A stretch of 64,000 nucleotides of DNA, from assembly GCA_937934595.1 (NCBI GenBank), contig CALGZA010000037.1, forward strand, positions 1-64,000, given 5' to 3'. Below the pieces are notes generated by a model. That model did no database searches. It was not told the origin of the DNA and saw nothing but the letters and a program-made list of their open reading frames with translations. A program made the position numbers and the translations under genes. The DNA is from an uncultured Verrucomicrobiales bacterium (GTDB lineage Bacteria > Verrucomicrobiota > Verrucomicrobiia > Verrucomicrobiales > Akkermansiaceae). This document shows, piece after piece, positions 48,201-58,863 of the stretch. Numbering within the stretch: position 1 is the first letter of the stretch; each line of letters begins with the position of its first letter.

Positions 48201-48434
48201 TGTTTTTGTTGTGAGTTAGTTAGGTTAAGTGAATCGGTGAGGGTTTGTTAGGGTGGTGAGTTTTGATGATTTGAAAACGTCTTCACGAGGAATTTTTCTG
48301 TTGCCATATGATGACGATGCATGGATAGTTAGTATAGATTGAACAATTTTTTACATAGGGATGGATGGATTTTGGTTGTGGTTGAGGTGCGTTATGGAGA
48401 GGTGTTAGTTGGGTTATGTTTTGGTAAATAGATT

Positions 48435-49970
48435 ATGATAGAAACGGAGAAACAACAAAAAGGTGGAGCAGAGAATGGCGTTGCTTTAAGCGCATGTTCT
48501 GATGCTAAGTCAGATAAGAGTAAGGTGGCGAGGCAGTTGATTGAGTTTGGTCTGCAGGCAGTGAGAGAGCCTATAGGGGCGAAGAACTTTGTGTTAGATA
48601 CAAATGTTCTTTTGCATGATCCAGGGTGTTTGAATCGTTTTGCTGATAATCATATTTGCATTCCTGCTGATGTTCTTAGTGAGCTGGATAAATTTAAGAA
48701 TGAGCAGAGTGACCGTGGAGCGAATGCACGGCGGGTTCACCGCAGGTTGACTGAGTTGTTTGCTACGGAAGGGAGTGTTACTCAGGGTGTGGCAACTGAG
48801 GGAGGTGGGACGATAAGGTTGGTTATTTATGATCCTAGTTTTTGTGTTGATAATAGTGAGATACTTGAGCAGTTTCTGAGGATTTTTCCTGATAAAGCGA
48901 GGGTTGATCACAGGATTATGGCGGTTACTCTTTTGATATCAGAGTATAATGAGTCACCTGTGATTTTGGTGACAAAGGATCTGAATATGCAGTTGAAGGC
49001 ACGAGCTGTTCATATTGATTGTGAGGATTATCTGAATGATAAGGTGGATCCAAGAGAGGTTAGCAACTATGAGATGTTGCCTGTGGAGGTGGATGCTGCT
49101 GAATTGCAGCGGTTTGCTAGTAGCGGTCATTTGGAGTTACCGCATGAGAGGCGAAATGGTGTAGTGTTGAATCAATATGTGCTTTTGACGGCTGGTGAGA
49201 AGCAGACGATGCCGGCTCGATTAGATCCTGAGGGAGTTTTTGTGAGGTTACAAGCCCCTGGGGTGCTGCGGATACCAGATGGTCATCATTTGAAGCCGCT
49301 TAACTTGGGGCAGAAATGTCTTATTGATGCATTGCTTAATCCTGATGTTTCACTGGTGACATGTTATGGGCAGGCGGGAACGGGTAAGACTTTAGTGGCT
49401 GTAGCGGCTGGGTTGCATGAGATGTTCAATAGGCGTTATAATGGCATAACGATAAGTCGACCAATAGTGGCGATGGGTGATCAGCTGGGTTTTTTGCCTG
49501 GTGATCTGGATGATAAGATGCGGCCTTGGCTTCAGCCTATTTATGATGCGCTGGAGTTACTGATGGCTCCACAAGGAGGAAATCAGTCACCAAGAAGGAA
49601 GCAGGGTAAAAAGGAAGATGATATTCAGAGTGTTAAGGCTTATGAGCATTTGGTTGAGCAGGGGGTGGTGGAGATAGAGGCTTTGTGTTATATACGAGGC
49701 CGTTCTATACCCAATCGATTTTTTGTTTTGGACGAGGCACAGCAGCTGACTCCGCAAGAGGCTAAGACTGTGGTTACGAGGATGTCACGAGGTTCTAAGT
49801 TGGTTTTGGTGGGAGACCCTGCGCAGATTGACAATCCTTATGTGGATAGTCGTAGTAACGGGTTGGTTTATACAAGGAACCGGCTCAAAGGGCAGCCTTT
49901 TGTGGCTCATGTTTCATTAAGCCGAGGTGAGCGTAGTCCATTGGCTGAAGCTGGAGCACAGCTGATGTGA
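48435..49970 (+). CDS. PhoH family ATPase with N-terminal PIN domain
   Basis: 511 aa; KNFVLDTNVLLHDP (PIN), VTCYGQAGTGKTLVAVAAGL, FVLDEAQQLTPQEAKTVVTRMSRGSKLVLVGDPAQID. Confidence 0.93.
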   Translation: MIETEKQQKGGAENGVALSACSDAKSDKSKVARQLIEFGLQAVREPIGAKNFVLDTNVLLHDPGCLNRFADNHICIPADVLSELDKFKNEQSDRGANARRVHRRLTELFATEGSVTQGVATEGGGTIRLVIYDPSFCVDNSEILEQFLRIFPDKARVDHRIMAVTLLISEYNESPVILVTKDLNMQLKARAVHIDCEDYLNDKVDPREVSNYEMLPVEVDAAELQRFASSGHLELPHERRNGVVLNQYVLLTAGEKQTMPARLDPEGVFVRLQAPGVLRIPDGHHLKPLNLGQKCLIDALLNPDVSLVTCYGQAGTGKTLVAVAAGLHEMFNRRYNGITISRPIVAMGDQLGFLPGDLDDKMRPWLQPIYDALELLMAPQGGNQSPRRKQGKKEDDIQSVKAYEHLVEQGVVEIEALCYIRGRSIPNRFFVLDEAQQLTPQEAKTVVTRMSRGSKLVLVGDPAQIDNPYVDSRSNGLVYTRNRLKGQPFVAHVSLSRGERSPLAEAGAQLM

Positions 49971-50113
49971 TACAAAAAGTGGATTTGTTTTTTAGTGGGG
50001 GTGACAGCTATCATTATTATGGTAGCTGATGCTTTACATTTGGTGTGCTGAGCCGATTTTGTGCAAAAATACTCATACTTAATGCAAGACAAATTTATGA
50101 TCTAGTATAGAGT

Positions 50114-53100
50114 GTGTGTATGTTGAATTACAAATCGAAATTTATTTTACTCTGTAATAGCTTTATGGGCTTTGGGCTTGCGATGAGTGCTCAGGCTGAC
50201 ACGATTACTTTATTTGAAGGTAAGAATTTAGATGGTTGGAAGGGAGATCCTAAGTTTTGGAGTGTGGAGGATGGGTTTATAACTGGTCAGTGTTCTGAGG
50301 AGAATCCTTGTAAGCAAACGACTTATTTGACTTACACTAAGAAAGAGTTTCAGAATTTTGAGCTTACGTTAAAGTTCCGTTTTTTGTCAGAGAAGGGGAA
50401 TTCGGGCATTCAGTATAGGAGTCAGTGGGCGGATGAGAAGCTTTTCAAGATTAAGGGGTACCAAGCGGACATAGAGACTGGGATTAACTATAGCGGGATT
50501 TTATACGAGCAAGATGGTAGGGGGATAGTAGCGCGGAGAGGGGAGAAGGTGACGATTGATTTGGCTGGGAAAAAGACGGTAGATCCTAAGCCTATTGCTG
50601 ATGCGAAGAAGGCTCAAGATTCAATCAAGGCAGGGGAGTGGAGCACTTATAGGGTGGTGGCTGATGGCAAGCATTTGACACATCTGATCAATGGTTTCAC
50701 TACTGTTCAGGTAGAAGATAATGAAAAGAACCGGAGTTCAGCCAAGGGGATGTTAGCTTTACAGTTGCATAAGGGGCCACCAATGAAGGTTCAGTATAAA
50801 GACATAAAGATATTAGAGCTTTTGGATACTAAGGATAAGCCGGTCATTAAAAAAAAAACATCAGTAAATGATATAAAGAGCCTGGATGGCTTCCATGTTG
50901 AGCAGATTTATTCTGTAGATAAAAAATCTGAGGGTTCATGGGTATCTATGTGCTTTGATGATAAGGGTGCGCTTTTTGTATGCGATCAGTATGGGAGTCT
51001 TTATAAGTTGATTATAGAAGACGGTAAGGTTGCTAAGAAGACGGCTATAGAGAGCGCAGGGCATGCGCAGGGTTTATGCTGGGCTTATGGGAGTCTGTAT
51101 ATAGTGTCTAGTAATAGGCAGAAGCCTGGGGTGTATTGCTTGACCGATACTACTGGTGATGGTCAGTTTGATAAGCAGGAACTTATTTTAAACATAAAGG
51201 GATTTGGTGAGCATGGGACACATGGATTAATAAAGGATCCGAAGGGTGAGGGTTTTTATTTTATTGTTGGGAATTTTACAAAGCCACCGCAGGATGCTGG
51301 TTTTACTGGAGGCAGGAATTGGGCAGAGGACACGCTTCATCCTCATTTGAATGATGCTAGTGGTCATGCGGTGGGGAAGAAGGCTCCGGCTGGAACATTG
51401 CTGTGGTTATCTAAGGATGGTAAGAAGAGGAAGATTATTTCGATAGGTATGCGGAATACCTATGATATAGCAGCTAGTCCGACTGGGGAATTATTTGGTT
51501 ATGATTCTGATATGGAGTATGATGTGGGTACGCCGTGGTATAGGCCTACGAGGGTTTATCATTACATTGACGGGGCTGATTATGGATGGCGTACTGGAAC
51601 TGGTAAGTGGCCTGATTATTATGCTGATAGTTTGGGTTCTGTTCTAGATATAGGGCCAGGTTGCCCTACGGGCGTTGTTTTTGGAACAGGAGCTAAGTTT
51701 CCTGCGGAATATCAGAAAGCACTTTATATATTGGACTGGACGTTTGGACGCATTTACGCACTCCATTTATCTCCTGATGGCGTGACCTATTCTGCGAAGA
51801 AAGAGGTGTTTGTATCAGGCAAGCCGCTTCCTTTGACTGATGCTGTGGTAGGTCCTGATGGAGCAATGTATTTTCTTACTGGGGGGAGACGTTTGCAGTC
51901 TGCTCTTTACCGTGTGAGTTACAAGGGGGCTGCATCTACGGCGCCTGTGGCTGCTGAGGTAGTTAGTGCTGCACAGAAGCAGTTGAGGCAGGTTCAGGCT
52001 TCAAGGGATGTAGCTGAGCTTTGGAAGAGTCTGGGGAGTGTGGACAGGACATTACGTTATGCTGCTAGGGTTTCGCTTGAACAGATTCCAACAGAGAGGT
52101 GGTTAAGTGTTTATGAGTCAGCTACTGATGCTCAGACTATCATTACCGCTAGTTTGGCCTTATCGAGGAAAAAGGCGGATACGGGTGTTATCTTTGGTAA
52201 GTTACTGGAGATTGATTTTAATGGGCTTAATGAAGGGTTGAAGATTGAGTATTTGCGAGCTGTGTCTTTAGCTTGTATTAGAGGAGGTAGACCTGGTAAG
52301 GCGGTGATTGATCAATTGCTTACGAAGTTTAATCTTTATCCGAGTGCGAGTGCTATTTTGAATAGGGAGTTATGCCGAGTATTGGTTTATTTGGATTCTA
52401 GTAGTGTTCTTAGTAAAACACTTCTGATGATGAGTCATTCGGTAGTGGTTAAAGAGGATATACCTATGGAGTTGTTAGCTGGCCATGATAAGTATGGTAA
52501 AGATATAATGAATATGCTTAAGAATCAGCCTGATAGTCAGGCGCTTCATTATGCGTTGATGTTAAAGAACCAGAAGAGTGGATGGAATGAGGCTACTGTC
52601 CGTTCTTATTATCAATGGTTAGCTAAAGCTGAGTCAAAGACAGGTGGTAATAGCTATAAGGGATTTATCCGCAATATACGCAAGGAGGCGATGAAGAACT
52701 TGAATGCTGATGCTAAATTAGTTGGTATTGCTAAGGAGTCTTCTAAGTTGAAGGTTGTCACTAAGCCTATGGCTGTGGCGAAGGGGCCTGGAAGAAACTG
52801 GACGCATGAAGAGGCGGTCAAGGCTATTAAGGATCTTTCTAAGGCGGATGCAGCTAATGGGAAGAAGATGTATCAGGCAATACTTTGTATGAAGTGTCAT
52901 GCTCATTCTGGTGAGGGTGGGGGTTCAGGGCCTGAGTTAACACAGTTAGCGAATCGTTTTAGTAAGGAAGACATTCTGAAGGCAATAATAGTGCCTTCAG
53001 AGGTGGTTTCTGATCAGTATAAAGCGACTGTATTGCACCTGAATGATCAATCAACGCTGGAAGGTAAGATAATGAAAGAAGATGCAGAGAATGTGTATTT

Positions 53101-53260
53101 GGCGACGAATCCTTTTGATTTATCAATGCAGACGGCGGTTCTGAAGTCTAAAATAGCGAAGCGAGTATTGTCACATACATCCTCTATGCCTCCTTCTTTG
53201 ATCAATGCGCTTAATCCTGATGAGCTTAGGGACTTGATGCTTTTTTTGACGAATAAGTAG
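50114..53260 (+). CDS. 3-keto-disaccharide hydrolase-like (DUF1080) domain fused to PVC-type dehydrogenase/HEAT/c-type cytochrome
   Basis: 1048 aa; ITLFEGKNLDGWKGDPKFWSVEDGFITGQ...SGIQYRS (DUF1080), propeller, CMKCH haem motif (LCMKCHAHSGEGGGSGPEL). Confidence 0.85.
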   Translation: MCMLNYKSKFILLCNSFMGFGLAMSAQADTITLFEGKNLDGWKGDPKFWSVEDGFITGQCSEENPCKQTTYLTYTKKEFQNFELTLKFRFLSEKGNSGIQYRSQWADEKLFKIKGYQADIETGINYSGILYEQDGRGIVARRGEKVTIDLAGKKTVDPKPIADAKKAQDSIKAGEWSTYRVVADGKHLTHLINGFTTVQVEDNEKNRSSAKGMLALQLHKGPPMKVQYKDIKILELLDTKDKPVIKKKTSVNDIKSLDGFHVEQIYSVDKKSEGSWVSMCFDDKGALFVCDQYGSLYKLIIEDGKVAKKTAIESAGHAQGLCWAYGSLYIVSSNRQKPGVYCLTDTTGDGQFDKQELILNIKGFGEHGTHGLIKDPKGEGFYFIVGNFTKPPQDAGFTGGRNWAEDTLHPHLNDASGHAVGKKAPAGTLLWLSKDGKKRKIISIGMRNTYDIAASPTGELFGYDSDMEYDVGTPWYRPTRVYHYIDGADYGWRTGTGKWPDYYADSLGSVLDIGPGCPTGVVFGTGAKFPAEYQKALYILDWTFGRIYALHLSPDGVTYSAKKEVFVSGKPLPLTDAVVGPDGAMYFLTGGRRLQSALYRVSYKGAASTAPVAAEVVSAAQKQLRQVQASRDVAELWKSLGSVDRTLRYAARVSLEQIPTERWLSVYESATDAQTIITASLALSRKKADTGVIFGKLLEIDFNGLNEGLKIEYLRAVSLACIRGGRPGKAVIDQLLTKFNLYPSASAILNRELCRVLVYLDSSSVLSKTLLMMSHSVVVKEDIPMELLAGHDKYGKDIMNMLKNQPDSQALHYALMLKNQKSGWNEATVRSYYQWLAKAESKTGGNSYKGFIRNIRKEAMKNLNADAKLVGIAKESSKLKVVTKPMAVAKGPGRNWTHEEAVKAIKDLSKADAANGKKMYQAILCMKCHAHSGEGGGSGPELTQLANRFSKEDILKAIIVPSEVVSDQYKATVLHLNDQSTLEGKIMKEDAENVYLATNPFDLSMQTAVLKSKIAKRVLSHTSSMPPSLINALNPDELRDLMLFLTNK

Positions 53261-53287
53261 TCGGCACGCATTACGGTATAGTGTCTC

Positions 53288-54013
53288 ATGAATGATTTTT
53301 TGGCAGGTTATCTGAATTTTCCTGATACTGCACAATTATTGTTTGATGAGATGCCGAGGTTTATTTACTTCATGAAAGATGAGGAGCTGCGCTTTGTGAG
53401 GGTTAATCAAACACTTGTTGAGAAAATAGGTCTTACTGAGGATGAGATTCTTGGTAAGACGGATTTTGATCTATTTCCGTATTCTATGGCAGATGCATTT
53501 TTTAAAGATGATCAGCTTATATTAAAGACGAAGCAACCGATCTTAAATAAGGTTGAGCTGGTGCCGACTAATAGGGGTCAGGCAGACTGGTCGTTGACCA
53601 ATAAGGTTCCGATGTTTGATGATGCGGAGAATATAGTGGCAATTATAGGTGTGACGCGTCCTTTTTCAACGAGTCTGACTGCGCAGAACTCGAGTGAGGA
53701 TTTGAGATTGATGATTGAGTATATAAAGCAGAATTATACTTCGAAGTTGTCTATTGAGGAGTTGGCTAAGATGTCTTGTTTGTCTGTTAGTGCGCTTGAG
53801 AGGAAGTTCAAGAAGGTGTTTCATATTACGCCTAGTCAGTATATTTTGAATATACGGATTCAAGAGGCTTGTCATCTGTTGATTCACAGTTCAGAACCTT
53901 TGATTACAATATCTAATGAATGTGGTTTTTATGATCAGAGTCATTTTAGTCGACAATTTTCCAAGGCGATGAACATTTCACCCCATAAGTACAGAAAGCA
54001 ATTTAGGATTTGA
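53288..54013 (+). CDS. AraC family transcriptional regulator with N-terminal PAS domain
   Basis: 241 aa; PAS (FIYFMKDEELRFVRVNQTLVEKIGLTEDEILGKTDFDLFP) and HTH (SIEELAKMSCLSVSALERKFKKVFHITPSQYILNIRIQEACHLL). Confidence 0.9.
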   Translation: MNDFLAGYLNFPDTAQLLFDEMPRFIYFMKDEELRFVRVNQTLVEKIGLTEDEILGKTDFDLFPYSMADAFFKDDQLILKTKQPILNKVELVPTNRGQADWSLTNKVPMFDDAENIVAIIGVTRPFSTSLTAQNSSEDLRLMIEYIKQNYTSKLSIEELAKMSCLSVSALERKFKKVFHITPSQYILNIRIQEACHLLIHSSEPLITISNECGFYDQSHFSRQFSKAMNISPHKYRKQFRI

Positions 54014-54058
54014 TCACTTAATAATAATCTATATATAACCCAAAAACAAAAAATAATT

Positions 54059-55066
54059 ATGAAATTACATAACGCAATGTGGCCAGGAGTAGTAGGTAAG
54101 GACGATGCTTCTGATCAGCCTACTATATCACTAGATAAGATGCTGGATCTGACAGCCAATGCATCTGTAAATGGAGAGAAGTATGATGGTGTAGATTTGT
54201 TTCTTTTTCATCCACATATTGATCCAGAGGCATCTGATGATGCTATACGCAGTATGGCGGATAAGATAGTGGCGAAGGGGTTTAATATTGGTTCTTTAGT
54301 AGCTCCGGTATGGGGTGGGACTATTGGTGATTCAGCATTTGGGCCAGCTGAGGCACGTGAGAAGTTTCTCAAGGCGATTCATTATGCTTGCCGTGTAGCG
54401 AAGATTCTTAAAGAGCATGGAGCGCGTCAGTATGGTGTGATTAGGATTGATTCATCAGGTAGCCCTGAGGAATTTTCTAAAGATGAGTTAGGGAATACGA
54501 AGCTTTTAGCTAATACATTCAGAGAGGCTGGGAAGATAGCAGGAGATCATGGTGAGAGGCTAGCGGCTGAGGGTGAGATCTGCTGGGGAGGGATGCATTC
54601 ATGGAAGCATATGTTAGATACTCTGGAAGAGACTGGTTCACCTGAGACTGTTGGATTTCAGGCTGACTTAGCGCATACGTATCTTTACTTGCTTGGATAT
54701 AATGCACCGGAGCAGGCGCTTCTTAAGGAAGGGTATTGTGAGGAGGAGTTTTGGTCTGCCTACAAGACTTTGACTGATAAGTTGCGTCCATGGACGATAG
54801 ATTTCCATGTTGCTCAGAATGATGGTTCTGTGCATGGTTCAGGATCCCATGATAAGACTGGGCGTCATTGTTTAGCTGATCATCCGAGTGGAAAATTAGA
54901 CATTACACGATGTTCACAGATGTGGTTACAGGACTATGCTTCACGCGGGATTGAGCATATATGTTGGGATGGATGTATGTTTGATAATAACGTATTAGAA
55001 GAAGGGAAGACATGGGAGACGATCCTAGGAGCGATGCTTGATGTTAAAGCGGGGCTGTCATTATAA
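54059..55066 (+). CDS. Sugar phosphate isomerase/epimerase-like TIM-barrel protein
   Basis: 335 aa; xylose-isomerase-like pattern ([31 protein letters not shown]); operon context. Confidence 0.7.
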   Translation: MKLHNAMWPGVVGKDDASDQPTISLDKMLDLTANASVNGEKYDGVDLFLFHPHIDPEASDDAIRSMADKIVAKGFNIGSLVAPVWGGTIGDSAFGPAEAREKFLKAIHYACRVAKILKEHGARQYGVIRIDSSGSPEEFSKDELGNTKLLANTFREAGKIAGDHGERLAAEGEICWGGMHSWKHMLDTLEETGSPETVGFQADLAHTYLYLLGYNAPEQALLKEGYCEEEFWSAYKTLTDKLRPWTIDFHVAQNDGSVHGSGSHDKTGRHCLADHPSGKLDITRCSQMWLQDYASRGIEHICWDGCMFDNNVLEEGKTWETILGAMLDVKAGLSL

Positions 55067-55087
55067 ATCATAAAAATAAGAAATAAT

Positions 55088-55927
55088 ATGAGTGATATAA
55101 AATTTGGAGCAGAGGTCTATACTTGGTTTATGGACGGTTATGGCGAGGGCAATAAGAACAAGCTTGGTCATATGGTGGATATAGTAGGTAAGGCTGGATT
55201 CAAAGGGATAGAGCCGATGGTTCTGGAGCCTTATGATGATTACTGGATGGGGGATTATAAAGATCCTGCAAGGTTGAAGGCTGCGCTTGATGAAGCTGGT
55301 ATTGAGCTTGCTGCATTAGCGCTGATTTGTAAGTGGGATGGCGAGGAAGAGACTGAGTCTGAGAGGGCATGTGCTGACTGGACTATTGAGATGCTGAAGC
55401 ATTTTCCTGGTGCAGCGTTAGGTACTGTGCCGCTTCCGGATGGAAGGCATGATATTCAGCAGCGAAGAGTAAATTTAGTAAACAATGTTAACCGTGTTTC
55501 TAGGAGGGCGGCTGAGGCTGGCTTGACATGTTCATTCCATCCGAATTCACCTCCGGGATCTATTGTGAGAACGCAGGATGACTATGATGTTGTATTGAAT
55601 TCATTGGATCCTTCAGTGACTGGTTGGACTCCTGATGTGGGTCATATTGTGAGGGGGGGTATGGATATCATAGGTACTATGACGAAGTGGCAGCATCTTA
55701 TTAACCATGTTCATTATAAGGATTTTTCTGGTAATGGGCCTGAGCCGTGGGCTCAGATGGGTGAGGGAAAGGTTGATTTCCATAAGATTACTGAATTTCT
55801 TGCAGCAAGAAACTATAAGGGCTGGATCATTTGTGAAGATGAGTGTGAGCTTGCTATTACTGAACCTGATGAGGTGACTCTTCAGAATGGGCAATGGTGC
55901 AACGAGCAGTTACTTCCACTTATTTAA
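55088..55927 (+). CDS. Sugar phosphate isomerase/epimerase
   Basis: 279 aa; SFHPNSPPGSIVRTQDDYDVVL, WTPDVGHIVRGGMDIIGTM, HVHYKDFSG, GWIICEDE. Confidence 0.85.
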   Translation: MSDIKFGAEVYTWFMDGYGEGNKNKLGHMVDIVGKAGFKGIEPMVLEPYDDYWMGDYKDPARLKAALDEAGIELAALALICKWDGEEETESERACADWTIEMLKHFPGAALGTVPLPDGRHDIQQRRVNLVNNVNRVSRRAAEAGLTCSFHPNSPPGSIVRTQDDYDVVLNSLDPSVTGWTPDVGHIVRGGMDIIGTMTKWQHLINHVHYKDFSGNGPEPWAQMGEGKVDFHKITEFLAARNYKGWIICEDECELAITEPDEVTLQNGQWCNEQLLPLI

Positions 55928-55941
55928 AAAAATTACGACAC

Positions 55942-57723
55942 ATGAAATTTAACCCTAAATTGATCAACTCGCCACTAGATGCTGCGGACGAACTCATTGA
56001 TGGACTAGTTGAGGCATATAATGGGGAGTGTTATAAGGTAGGTACACGCTCGATAGTTAAGAGTAATATTGCTTCTGAAAAGGTTGCTCTGCTGGTGGGT
56101 GGGGGAGCTGGGCATGAGCCTATTTATCATGCGATGGTGGGCCAGAATATGGCTGATGGTGCGGCGTGCGGTGATATTTTTGCTGCTCCTGCTCCTAATA
56201 TTGTTAAGGAGGCTGCGGTTGCTATTGATCAAGGAAATGGGGTGCTGTTCCTTTATGGTAACTATGCGGGTGATGTGATGAATTTCGATCTTGGTGCTGA
56301 GCAGGCTGAGGAGGAAGGTGCTACGGTGCGGACTATTTTGATAGCGGATGACGTGGCATCAGCCCCACCGGAGAGGAAGAATGATCGACGAGGCATCGCA
56401 GGTCTCGTTCCGATAGTGAAGATAGCTGGAGCGGCCTCTCAGCATGCTGCTGATTTGGATTCGCTGGCTGATACGGTTCAGAAGGCGTGTTTGCAGACGC
56501 GCTCGATAGGGTGTGCAATGGCACCTGGTTCGATTCCTGCTACTGGTACTCCGACTTTTGAGTTAGAAGAGGGTATGCTGGGTTTAGGGATGGGTATACA
56601 TGGCGAGGCGGGGGTGAAGGATATACCTATGACGACTGCGGCTGATTTGACGCCTACGATGTTAGATTATATAGTAGATGATTTTGAGAAAGATGCTGAT
56701 GTAGAGCCTCTGCGGTCTGGAGATTCCATATTGTTTTTAATTAACTCACTTGGAGCTACGACGATGATGGAGTGTTTGATTTGTATGCGTACTGCAGCAG
56801 ATTACTTTGAGGAGCGTGGCATAGAGATATTCGATGTTATGGTGGGGCCTTATGTTACATGCCAGGAGATGGCTGGTATTTCTTTTTCTGTCACGCGTGT
56901 GGATGATGAGTTGAAGGAGTTGTGGTCTATGCCTTGTCAGTCATTTTGTTATTCTAAGATGCAGGGGCCTTTGGATGCTGAGAGGCATGGTAAGGTGCAG
57001 GCTATGAATGAGGGCGGGAAGTCAGGTGTTAAGGCTGTGACAAAGAAGGCGAGGGTTCAGGCTGAGTTATCGAGGTCTGACTCGGGTTTGAGTGTTGAGC
57101 AGGCGCGGGCTATGTTAGTAAGTGTTGCAGATGCGATTATAGCGGCTGAGCCGGAGTTATCCCAGGCAGATCGTGACTTAGGTGATGGTGATCATGGATT
57201 AGGGATGGAGAGGGGATTCAGAGCTTTGAAAAAGAATCTTGATCCTGCGGTTTCTGATTTTAGTTCAATGCAGGAGCTGTTCAAGACGGCTGGGATGTCC
57301 TTGCTAAGTACTATGGGCGGTGCTTCTGGGGTTGTTTTTGGTTCGCTTTTTTTGGCGGGTGATAAGACGATGTATGGAGCAGAGTGTTTTGGTTCTCATG
57401 AGTTATCACATTTATTGAATCAGTCATTGGCGGATGTGATGAAGCGTGGTGGAGCGAAGCCAGGTGACAAGACGATGATAGATGCTTTGGCGCCTGCTGC
57501 TGCGGTGGCTAAGGAGGTGATGGATCAGGCTATTGGTGATGTTATCTCGAGTGTTGCTGAGGCTGCGAATGATGGGAAAGAGGCTAGTAAGGCGATGTTG
57601 GCTACGATGGGGAGGGCTAAGACACTGGGAGAGAAGACTATTGGGTTACCTGATGCTGGGGCGATTTCTGTATCTATTATTCTTAAGACTATGGCTGAGT
57701 ATGTTGCGGGGCTTTCTTCTTAG
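55942..57723 (+). CDS. DhaK-DhaL fusion (dihydroxyacetone/erythrulose-type kinase)
   Basis: ORF from 55894; start MKFNPKLINSPLDAADELI at 55942. DhaK (GGGAGHEPIYHAMVGQNMADGAACGDIFAAP, MGIHGEAGV) and DhaL (LSQADRDLGDGDHGLGMERGF, STMGGASGVVFGSLF). Confidence 0.92.
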   Translation: MKFNPKLINSPLDAADELIDGLVEAYNGECYKVGTRSIVKSNIASEKVALLVGGGAGHEPIYHAMVGQNMADGAACGDIFAAPAPNIVKEAAVAIDQGNGVLFLYGNYAGDVMNFDLGAEQAEEEGATVRTILIADDVASAPPERKNDRRGIAGLVPIVKIAGAASQHAADLDSLADTVQKACLQTRSIGCAMAPGSIPATGTPTFELEEGMLGLGMGIHGEAGVKDIPMTTAADLTPTMLDYIVDDFEKDADVEPLRSGDSILFLINSLGATTMMECLICMRTAADYFEERGIEIFDVMVGPYVTCQEMAGISFSVTRVDDELKELWSMPCQSFCYSKMQGPLDAERHGKVQAMNEGGKSGVKAVTKKARVQAELSRSDSGLSVEQARAMLVSVADAIIAAEPELSQADRDLGDGDHGLGMERGFRALKKNLDPAVSDFSSMQELFKTAGMSLLSTMGGASGVVFGSLFLAGDKTMYGAECFGSHELSHLLNQSLADVMKRGGAKPGDKTMIDALAPAAAVAKEVMDQAIGDVISSVAEAANDGKEASKAMLATMGRAKTLGEKTIGLPDAGAISVSIILKTMAEYVAGLSS

Positions 57724-57858
57724 TTTTTTAGGGGATGAGGCTTTTCTTTATTGAGTGTATGTTTACTTGTTGGGGTGATGTTGCTTTTGGTTTTGCTTTG
57801 AGTAGCTGTTGTTTAATGGCGTTGACATAATAGAGATGGTTCTTTAATGATATAGGCT

Positions 57859-58764
57859 ATGAAAAACAGACAGATGATGATTATTGGCCTTTTGGTGACC
57901 AGTCAGTGGGCTTCAGCTGCTTCGATGTTTTCAAACCTTAATTTTGATTTTAGTGAGAGTGCGTTTACGACTGGTACTTTAGCTTCTGGGACAACTGGTT
58001 ATAATATTATAGATGATTTGACTGGGGCTAAGTTAGTTTCTGATAATGGTGATGCGGCTGATCTTTTTATTACTGTTAATACGAGTGTTCCGTCTAATGC
58101 TAGTGGAGCATTTGCTGATGTAGAGATTACATCTGGGGGGTTAGTTTCAAATCATGGTTATAGTAGGACGTTTGCGAATACTTATGCATCAGGAACTCCT
58201 AATAATCCTGATAATTTAATTAAGCAGACGATACGTTTGGAGTTTGGTAGTCATCTTTCTGTGAGTGACTTTGCGACTGATTTTAGGAGTTTGAATACGA
58301 GAGGGATTACTTGGGAGTATAGTGAGCTAGCTTATTTAAAGAAGGATGGTTCCTATTTTTCTGCTGCGCCAGTAGTGGGTGATTATTTAACATGGCAGGC
58401 ATCGTCTGCGGTTGAGCAGGGTTCACCGTCACAGGGGTGGTGGCTCGCTGCATCTAGTTCAACTGTCACTGGTGTGGGTGGTGATCCTACGGTGGCGGGA
58501 GGTAACGGTTCACTGGAGAATATGACTGGCACGAATGGTAATAGTATAATGGACTATGATGATGTTGGATTGGCAGCTGGTACTGAGGTTGGTGGGTTTG
58601 AGTGGACGGTGTATTTATATGATAACAGGGGGCAATCTAATAACCAAACTAACTGGACAGCGACACAGAGTTTTTTTGAGATAACGGGGACTGTTCCTGA
58701 GCCTTGTTCTACTTTATTGTTGGGGCTTGGTGGTGTGGTGATGCTTTGCCGTAAGAGCCGATAG
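57859..58764 (+). CDS. PEP-CTERM sorting domain protein
   Basis: 301 aa; signal peptide and C-terminal VPEPCSTLLLGLGGVVMLCRKSR. Confidence 0.88.
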   Translation: MKNRQMMIIGLLVTSQWASAASMFSNLNFDFSESAFTTGTLASGTTGYNIIDDLTGAKLVSDNGDAADLFITVNTSVPSNASGAFADVEITSGGLVSNHGYSRTFANTYASGTPNNPDNLIKQTIRLEFGSHLSVSDFATDFRSLNTRGITWEYSELAYLKKDGSYFSAAPVVGDYLTWQASSAVEQGSPSQGWWLAASSSTVTGVGGDPTVAGGNGSLENMTGTNGNSIMDYDDVGLAAGTEVGGFEWTVYLYDNRGQSNNQTNWTATQSFFEITGTVPEPCSTLLLGLGGVVMLCRKSR

Positions 58765-58863
58765 CTTGCTTGATTCATTGTGACGTGGCTGCTGGCTTTG
58801 GTGGTAATAAATTCTGGAATTGTGGGCTTTGCATGGTGGTGGGAATGGTTTAGTGTATGATCA

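Noticed and set aside
50008-50029. Inverted repeat cagctatcat...atggtagctg after phoH-like gene
   Set aside because: Imperfect stem with no following T run; not enough to call a terminator.
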